In this document: in pieces, positions 56,933-64,000 of the stretch | How positions within the stretch are numbered: position 1 is the stretch's first letter | How the letters are laid out: the number at the start of each line of letters is the position of its first letter | Assembly: GCA_029204045.2 (NCBI GenBank) | Contig: CM055081.1 | Span: 2,977,390-3,041,389 of the forward strand | Direction: 5' to 3' | DNA: 64,000 bases | Origin: Tillandsia leiboldiana | Taxonomy: Eukaryota; Streptophyta; Magnoliopsida; Poales; Bromeliaceae | Notes under the pieces: generated by a model | What the model saw: only the letters and a program-made list of their open reading frames with translations | Database searches by the model: none | Told to the model about the DNA's origin: nothing | Translations under genes and position numbers: made by a program

Positions 56933-57307
56933 GCCCAGGGCCGTACTTGCGGATCCTTAATTTGAGAGCGCGCACGAGGGCTGCTGTCAAGATTCAGACA
57001 CCCGAATTGTTCTGCAGGCTGTGGGTTATGGATTATATGGATCTGAATATGGAAAAAACCACCTAGAGAGGGGGTGAATAGGTGTAAACAATAAACACAC
57101 CAAATCGTTGCGTAAAAATAACCCAATGCGGAAAATAAAATAAAGTACGCAAGATTTACGTAGAAAACTCCAATCCAGGAGTAAAAAACCACGGGACCGA
57201 AAACACAGCGAAATCCATTAAGATTAAAACACGTACAAAGTGATGTAACGCACACACACGACTCGACCTTTACCGTACGCTCCAAGTAGATCTTCTCCGA
57301 ACGCTCC

Positions 57308-57484
57308 TCGAATCCACGATTTGCGCTCCAACTTCGAATCCACGAAGTCCAACGTCGAATCCACGACGTCCAACCGAATCCACGGTCTTCACCAAGTAGT
57401 ACGTATCGAATCCACGAACGCACCTCGCTTCGAATCCACGAAACGGTAGCACCTTGAAGCCACAAGGCCACGCGAATCCACGCG
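57308..57484. repeat. Mini-hairpin array with constant AATCCA loop
   Basis: Eight hairpins with loop AATCCA (once AAGCCA) and varying complementary stems: TCG/CGA, ACTTCG/CGAAGT (57331), ACGTCG/CGACGT (57352), ACCG/CGGT (57373), TCG/CGA (57406), TTCG/CGAA (57429), CCTTG/CAAGG (57452), CGCG/CGCG (57471). They lie next to a SIRE-like gag fragment. Confidence 0.92.
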
Positions 57485-57805
57485 CCGATTTTTGATAAAA
57501 ATCCTTGTTTGTTGGTGATGATAATCCGCCGAATACTTAGATCAAAGATAGATCAAAAAACACCATCTAAGTATTCATCAATTTGATTCTACAAGAAATA
57601 GGAATTTCGAAGCCCTAAAATCAAATTGATCAATATAGATGAAGAAACATAGAATAGATCTTGATTTCCTTTCTTCTCTATATGTGGATTTTTCTTATAA
57701 TCGGTTGTACCCTAAACAACGAATCAAAGGGTTTATTTATAGGTTAGAAACCTTTGGAAAGAGATAAGAATCAAAAACTACCTTATCTGGAATTTTCGGG
57801 TCGAC

Positions 57806-58011
57806 GGTCCGGACTGGAATAAGTTGGGTCCGGACTGTCGTCATTAAACAGAACTTTTTCAGAAAAACATGTTCGGGGTCCGGACTGGAATGTGGGCGGT
57901 CCAGACTGTTCATGCGATTTCTGCAGAATCATAGTTCGGGGTCCGGACTGAAACAGGGGAGGTCCGGACTGAAATTCCGCATGAACTAAATTATATTCGG
58001 GGTCCGGACTG
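57806..58011. repeat. GGTCCGGACTG motif array
   Basis: Seven copies, six exact and one with a single change, at 57806, 57827, 57877, 57898, 57940, 57961 and 58001. The core TCCGGA is palindromic, so it reads similarly on both strands. Probably part of the Copia-like LTR; a protein-binding role is possible but not shown. Confidence 0.93.
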
Positions 58012-58372
58012 GAATGCCCTGATCCGGATCCTGAACATATAACATGTCCAGTTTTTTATTTTTATGCAATTAAAAATCCATCCAAGTGTTTCTACACTAT
58101 AAGAAAGTATTCGGATCACCAAAAATATTTAGTTAAACATACCTGATCCTTTTGAATTCTTTCTTCTTGAGATTGAGGTACAAGATCCACTACATGTCCT
58201 CCGGAGGTTTTCTCAAGGGTTTGAAAAATGTTTTTATCTCCGGTTATGTGGTGTGAGCAACCACTATCCAGATATCAAGACGAATTGTCATACGCATAAA
58301 GTGATGTACGAATGACAAGACAAGGGAAGACTTCACCTTTACGCACCTAAACCTTGCAAGTTTTGGAATACG

Positions 58373-59383
58373 TCAATGATTGTGACATTGATTTTCTTGG
58401 TGAATGCGTCTTGTTCGCTTGATCACTTTTCTTTGGATGTTAGGTGTACTACCGAGGTTCTTTACCTTTGAAGGATTCTCCCTTGATTTTCGGGGGATGA
58501 ACTTGTTGGTAGTTGTTGCAAGAGGCGCTTGATTTGATCGCTTCGCTCCATTCTTGCAATTGCGTCTTATGTGCCCTGCAAAACCACAACGAAAACATAC
58601 CTTTGTACATGTTGAACCCGAAGTAGGTGAAGTAGGCTTGTTTACGTTGGATGCGGTGATTTCCGTCGGAGGAGGAGAAACCGACTGGGGCACAAAGACC
58701 GTTTCACTCAAACTTGGATCATTGCTGGTTCGAGTGTATCCAAGACCCAACCGGTTCGTTTGACCGAGACCAAACAACTTGTCCAACTTGCTTCTTCCAG
58801 AAGAAAATCGCTTCAAATCGTCCTTAAGTTGGAAAATGGTCTTCGTCATCTCCAATTTTTCTTGTCGAGTCTCGGAGTAGAGCTTCAAGAAGTAGTTAGC
58901 TTTATCCACCAGTTTGATGTGCTCCTTCTCAAAATGCTCGTTCTTCTCTTGAAGGGAAACATTGATTTTAACCAAGTTATCCTTTTCCGCTTCAAGAGCG
59001 TTTGAGAGAGAAGTTGCTTCTTTAGATTGTTCTTCAAGATCCCGCAATCTTCTTCTCAAACTCTTGTTTTGCTTTGCCAATTTCTTTGAGTCCTTTAATA
59101 GTTTATGGTAGGCAAAAACAAAGTCTTCACCTTCGGAGTCGCTCGGTTCATCGTCCGTTGCATTCTTTTCATCCAAGGTGTTGGACAATGAACCAGAGGA
59201 AGTCGCTGAAAAGCACATGTAAGGTGAAGTTGTGGACGCGTGGAATGCTGTGGCGTTATCGTCCTCATCACTGGAAGATGACTTATTGGAAGTGTAAGTG
59301 TCATCCCAAGTGACGGCTTGCATCGCCTTCTTCTTTGGCGGATTCTTGTTGGAACATTCCGTTGAGATGTGGCCATAACCTCG
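58373..59383 (-). pseudogene. SIRE/Copia-like gag fragment with zinc knuckles
   Basis: The open frame begins inside a first CCHC knuckle whose leading cysteines were cut away by the LTR insertion at 59384 (remaining GYGHISTECSN). It continues with an acidic Ser-rich linker, a long coiled coil of about 110 residues (LRRRLRDLEEQSKEATSL), and a second complete knuckle CFRCGFAGHIRRNC near residue 270. Downstream at about 58230-58285 the sequence of the gag-pre-integrase/protease start (DSGCSHHITGDKN) is readable, but the preceding Trp codon is TGA. Gag proteins pack the retrotransposon RNA into particles. The rest of pol is missing. Confidence 0.8.
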
Positions 59384-62300
59384 TGTCACGCCCCGAGTTT
59401 TGAAAAGCAGGCTAATTTTTTTTTTTTTTTATAAATCAGAGTTCGCAAACCAGGCGTAACAGACCGCCACATGTATAGTAAATTCCCTGCCCAACTGGAC
59501 AGATCCTTTCCTATACATGCACGGCTAATCATAGTCAGTCAATATCAGAGTAGTCTAAACTACGCATGCAAGACTAGTCAATTTATAATATTTAAACAGA
59601 AGTGCGGAAAATAAATATACTGACTACAAAGGGGTCGATACTATCGCAATCGTCTCACCAACGTGTCCCGACATCCCATCACCCAGCGACCTGAAAAACA
59701 GTCACCCAGGGGTGTGAGATACACCGGAGTGTATCCCAGTGGGCACGACGAGCCGAGAATAGCTAATCGTACCTACTGGGTACAATAATCTGCGGATAGT
59801 AGATAAATCAATAGGTAACAGCTGATAAAGGAAGCAGACTGGCAAGAAGCATAAATCAAGACACTGAACATAATGAGTGCTGGAAATCATGCTATAACTG
59901 AAACGACAAATCGGACAAGCTGGAATATGGAAATATAGTTATGCATCAACATAAAGAACAGCAGCTACTAACCAATGCCACTATTGGTCACGGGGACCTC
60001 AGGCGAAGATATCTAAGCCGCGCCAATCATAATCATCCTGGATTCCACCTAGCAGAACTGAACCGCAAACCCCGTACCATTGATATAGCCAAGAGGATCC
60101 TCGTACCAAAAGGTACAGCCAAGAGTTTTCCTCATATCGGTACAACCAAGGGGCTCCCCGTACCCAGTGATACGACAAGAGGGGCAAGCTCACGGGTCAA
60201 GCAGACCCTTTACCGGTAAAGAACGCAATGTGGGGGATCAATCCCACAGCGTACGCGAACGAACAGCAGGTGTACAATCATCACAATGCAAAATGCTAAA
60301 TCTCACGGTCCACAGACCGGGTAATCGGCAAACTGCCGGAAATCCCCACAGGGATGCAGATGTCTATAAATCAATCATATATCATGCAGTCTGTATATCA
60401 ATCATATATCAATCATAGGGTGCATATGTCTGTATATCAATCATAGGATGCATATGTCTGTACATCAATCATAGGATGCATATGTCTGTATATCAATCAT
60501 AGGATCAATCATGCATATCTATATATCAGTCAATCAGAATCAGTCATGACTAATCAGGGAGTATATATATGATAATCGGCTGATAGTGACAATAAAACTC
60601 AATCACCGATCTAATCAGGTCAATGTCAATCAGAGGGATCATGCTATGTCAAAAGAGATCAATATATGTCATATAGGTAAAATCAGCAGGGCAAGCCAAG
60701 AACAAGTGTCCGACTGGACTAAAGCAACCAGAGGGTCGAATAGATCAACCCGGGCCGAAGTTAACCCACCTCAATGATCACGGTGGCTGCTGGATGGCTC
60801 GCAAGATGGCGGCTGGCTGCTGAGACCTGAATCATATGCACAAGTCAGAACATAGACTCTCACACATACCCAACCCACTGACACACTGTGTGCAGACAAC
60901 TAAACAGGGAACTTCACTGAAGTCCTGGAATCTTCCGACATTTTCGGAAATTTGCCGATAAATTGACACTTTTGCAAAATTGCGATCCGATAACCGATTT
61001 CCACTCAACGAAAGCCGTTGGACTCCTAACGAAAAGCTTAGGAATCACCAACACACTGTTTTCAACTTTATACAATGCCATTTTGCATTTAGACCCCTAG
61101 GGTTTCCGGAAATCACACTTTTAGTGCCATTTGAGCACTGATTTCGCTCGTTCTTTCAACTGGAAACTCATTTTCACGATCCGTTACTTCCAGCAGGTGA
61201 CAAATGACTTACTGAACACCGTGCTCACACATTTGCAACAGCACGAAACCCGAGGAAAACTTCGGGCCATAAAATACCTTGCTAACATAGCCTAAATGAA
61301 TTTTTGTTTCTCCGGCTCATCAAAACCAATTTTTAATGCGAGCATCGTGTCCAGTGACCCCAAATTAGCCAGGAGCTCACTGTCGCGGATTTGCAAACAG
61401 CCCGGAATAGACTTTGGGCCAAACTATTCACTTAGAGGTTGATTACACTATAACTTAACTTTTATTAATCCAATCAAAAATCTGCTTTAAACATATGTTC
61501 AAAATGCCCTAAAAAGCACAGGGCTTGCCCTATTGGCAGCCCAGCCTTTGCTGGATCAACAGATCCATGTCCTTGCTCTCTAACAAACCGACAATGCTCC
61601 AAATGTTAGTCCACACAGATACAACTTGATATAAAGTGAGCATCAATCTCAGGGGACAATTTGGAACATCTTTCATATTTACATCAAGGCCAGATTCCAT
61701 CAAAATCTTCATTGAGGCATTAACTCGAACACTTGGTGTGCACTTTTCACACAACACACACCACACCCAACCTTGAGTTGGTTCTCTGCAACCACAGCAC
61801 CTGGAGCAATATTCTTGGATAGAATTTATCTACTATGTTACAGGAGTATTCCCATCAAGTTGGGTGCAAGTTTGCACCCACGGTTTAGCCGAGGTCCAAG
61901 GTTGAAGATGATGTCGAATGCTTCGAAAATTGTGATACTTCAACCAAAGCATCTGGGATCCAACTACTTGGCAAATTTGATGCTAAAACACATCCCAAAC
62001 CTTCCTGAACCCATGCTTGGCGACGGGGTGCGGCGGCGGCGGCGGTGGAGCAAGCTCGGTTTGGAGCTTCTTCGCCTCTAATGGCGGATTTCCACCGAGG
62101 CTTCATGGTATCCATGCAAGGGCATGGCTGGGATCTACTTGATCCCAGGAAGCTTCTCGTCGACTCCCCGGCCGCCGGAGACGGCCGGAACGCCGGCAAC
62201 CGCACCCCGAACCCACCTCGAGCCCATCTGGCCGCGCACCATTCTTGCTGCATGGTGCCATGCAAATACATGGGTGGACTCCTCTCACACCCGGGAAGAG

Positions 62301-64000
62301 TTCTGGGTAGGTGGCCGACGCTGGGGAGGCTCGCCGGCGCCGGAGCAAGAAACTCGGCCGAAGCTTCAAAACCCGAAAAACTAGGGTTTTGATTTTCTCC
62401 CTAAATACTCCACCATATTTTTCCAAACTTTTCAGAAATAATCCATAGGTCTTACAGTCCTTTTATACCAATTTTTACCCATTTTGGTTCAATGGTTGCG
62501 GAGATCGGCCGCGGCGGAGCTTTCTTGGTTTCCGGCGGGTGCAATTTCCCCGCCGGCGACCGGGGGCAATCCCGACTTCGGGGTTCGGCTGGGAGGTTCA
62601 CCAATAGGTGATGTACACACTCAGGAGGCCTAGGTAGCAAGAAAAATAAAGAACAAAAGAACCTTACCTTGCCGGATCCGAGGAAGAAGGTGGCTCTCCC
62701 CCGCGGCGGCGCACGGCGGATCTGGGCACCGGGGTTCCTTGGCTGGGTCCCAACCTCACAAAGGGCTTCACAGGAAATGCTTGGAGCAACCCAAACCCTC
62801 CTCGGATAGCTTCCTCCCAACAACACCAAACCCGAGCCCCAACTCTTGGTTTTTCTTGGGTTTTTCCGGCGACTGGGAGGGACTTTTTGGCAAGGGCTGG
62901 TGCGGTTGCGAGGTGTGGGTAGTTAGGGAAGAAGGTGGGTTGGAGGTTTGTGCGGTTACAAAAACCGGAAGGGGAGTTGTGGGGCACGGTTGCAATACCG
63001 AACCGTGAAGCATTGCACAATTGCAATACACCCCCTCCCAGCCCAGGTATTTCAACCCTGGTCCTCCATAACATGCTCATCTAACATTTAAGTCCCTCTG
63101 CACGCTTTTCGAGGCAACATGTATAGGGTTTTAAGTGTAAATATTCCCTTTTTCGCCGTATTTCACGCATTTCGAGACAACCGGGTTGTCAAACTGAAAA
63201 ATGGACACCGCCACGACGTCCGGCTCGACGAAACCTATCAGGTAGCGATTTTGGTTCGCTAAAATTTCGCTCCATAATTTTTAAATTGCATCTTATACTG
63301 TAAATTATACGGTTCGGCATACTTTACGATGCTTTAGGGTCGTCAAACGGAAATTCCGTCAGCGCCATTGCGTCCAGAACGTCGAAACGGATCAAATCGA
63401 CTATTTGGATCGCTATGTTCAGAATCCGAACAGTGAAATAGTGCTTGTTGCAACCGAAGGAGATTCGAAAATAGGAGTTACTGTGCATCTACAGTAATAA
63501 CTTAAGTTATACTGTGCAGAGCACTGTTACCTTGGCCGCGGCAATTTGTCCGCTTCTTCGCTGAATTCCGGAAGATCCGACCGTCAGATCGAAAAGTGCT
63601 GAATATGAATCTCGCTCAGTTCGACGAGACGATCGCAACGGTCAATTCGGATTTCCAAGATCATGTCTGGATTGGAAAGTAGCCTTTTTATCTAGTGCAA
63701 AGTGCGACTTGCACACTGGCGATTGACCATATAGGTCAACACAAGTCTTTTGATTTCAAAACCAGCGCAAACTTCACTTTTAATTCATTTATTAAAATAA
63801 AATATTTCGAGTTTCTACATCACTTACAACTTAAAAGAAGTTTCGTCCCTGAAACTTACAACTTAAAAAAAAGTTTTCTTCCCGGAACTTACAACCTAAA
63901 GTTCTACTTTATTGAATGCTTAAACTAGTCTATTCGAGAGCTACAAAGTCTGTCGTCGGGTTTTCCTCCGCTGGTTCTCCATGAGGGGTCAATGCATAAA
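59384..64000 (-). mobile_element. Long LTR, reverse orientation, truncated by the window edge
   Basis: It starts TGTCACGCCCCGAG at 59384, right after a cut gag frame (left flank CCTCG). In minus-strand order from the window end: AT-rich U3 containing GTTCGACGAGAC-type blocks, a GC-rich leader (about 63060-62040), a donor-like CAAG|GTAAGGT at 62667, tandem units (60540-60060), CCCACTGGGA with a perfect 7-bp hairpin (59735-59718) and the terminal GGCGTGACA. A second TATA-like site, minus-strand TATAAAAGGAC, is near 62466. No coding sequence. Confidence 0.8.
60387..60510. repeat. 28-bp tandem repeat
   Basis: About four copies of a unit with GCATATGTCTGTATATCAAT inside the reverse LTR. Confidence 0.9.

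Larger units (their letters stand above)
57061..58372 (-). mobile_element. SIRE/Copia-like element, 3' non-coding part
   Basis: CCACCTAGAGAGGGGGTGAA at 57059 is a block familiar from plant SIRE-type Copia elements (from memory, not checked). It continues into the mini-hairpin array (57308-57484) and the GGTCCGGACTG motif array (57806-58011). The gag fragment lies upstream on the same strand (58373-59383). Integrase and reverse transcriptase are absent, so the element is internally deleted. Confidence 0.6.

Noticed and set aside
62045..63080. Several overlapping frames of 90-138 residues on both strands
   Set aside because: GC-rich LTR leader; the frames are rich in Pro, Arg and Ser, overlap on both strands and match no family I recognise.

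Overview
The window is nuclear DNA of a flowering plant with a large, repeat-rich genome. It has GT-AG introns, long AT/CT/CA microsatellites, many solo LTRs, TRIMs, hAT and Mutator elements, and one recognisable host gene. I cannot name the species from the sequence. The host gene runs on the minus strand and encodes the GH2-family mannosylglycoprotein endo-beta-mannosidase (EBM). Eight exons can be placed to the base between 52225 and 7783. All junctions are GT-AG, the phases agree throughout, and together they encode 802 residues to the natural stop. The N-terminal exons (roughly the first 140-150 residues) lie outside the window. Two introns are enormous, 26,204 nt (9672-35875) and 12,632 nt (39535-52166), and most of the window is the transposon content of these introns. 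LAYOUT. 1-940: microsatellites and the unplaced 5' side of a Mutator-like element (MULE). 941-6770: decayed MULE with a broken transposase gene and a second gene for a plant mobile domain (PMD) protein, then an array of palindromic repeats. 6771-7782: simple and tandem repeats at the 3' side of EBM. 7783-9671: the three last EBM exons. 9672-35875: giant intron with hAT MITEs, tandem TRIMs, a broken 3.5-kb hAT element with 8-bp target duplications, a 1-kb non-autonomous hAT, several long (3-4.7 kb) coding-free LTRs, a hairpin array and a foldback element. 35876-39534: four EBM exons, with a TRIM between two of them. 39535-52166: second giant intron, with a solo LTR nested inside another LTR and another clean solo LTR. 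52167-52225: the most 5' exon visible. 52226-64000: probable further intron with a third TRIM family, a truncated hAT carrying a BED zinc finger, an 885-bp foldback Mutator MITE, a recent 383-bp tandem duplication, a SIRE/Copia-like gag fragment and a reverse-oriented long LTR that runs off the window. HOW IT FITS. The long LTRs share an architecture although their sequences are far apart: a GC-rich leader, a splice-donor-like site, and near the 3' end a conserved ACCCACTGGGA motif followed by a hairpin whose two arms change together, then CTCAC. Several regions hold tandem mini-hairpins with constant loops and varying, complementary stems. These covarying structures, the giant-intron gene, and the links between non-autonomous elements and transposase-bearing relatives are the observations most worth checking.
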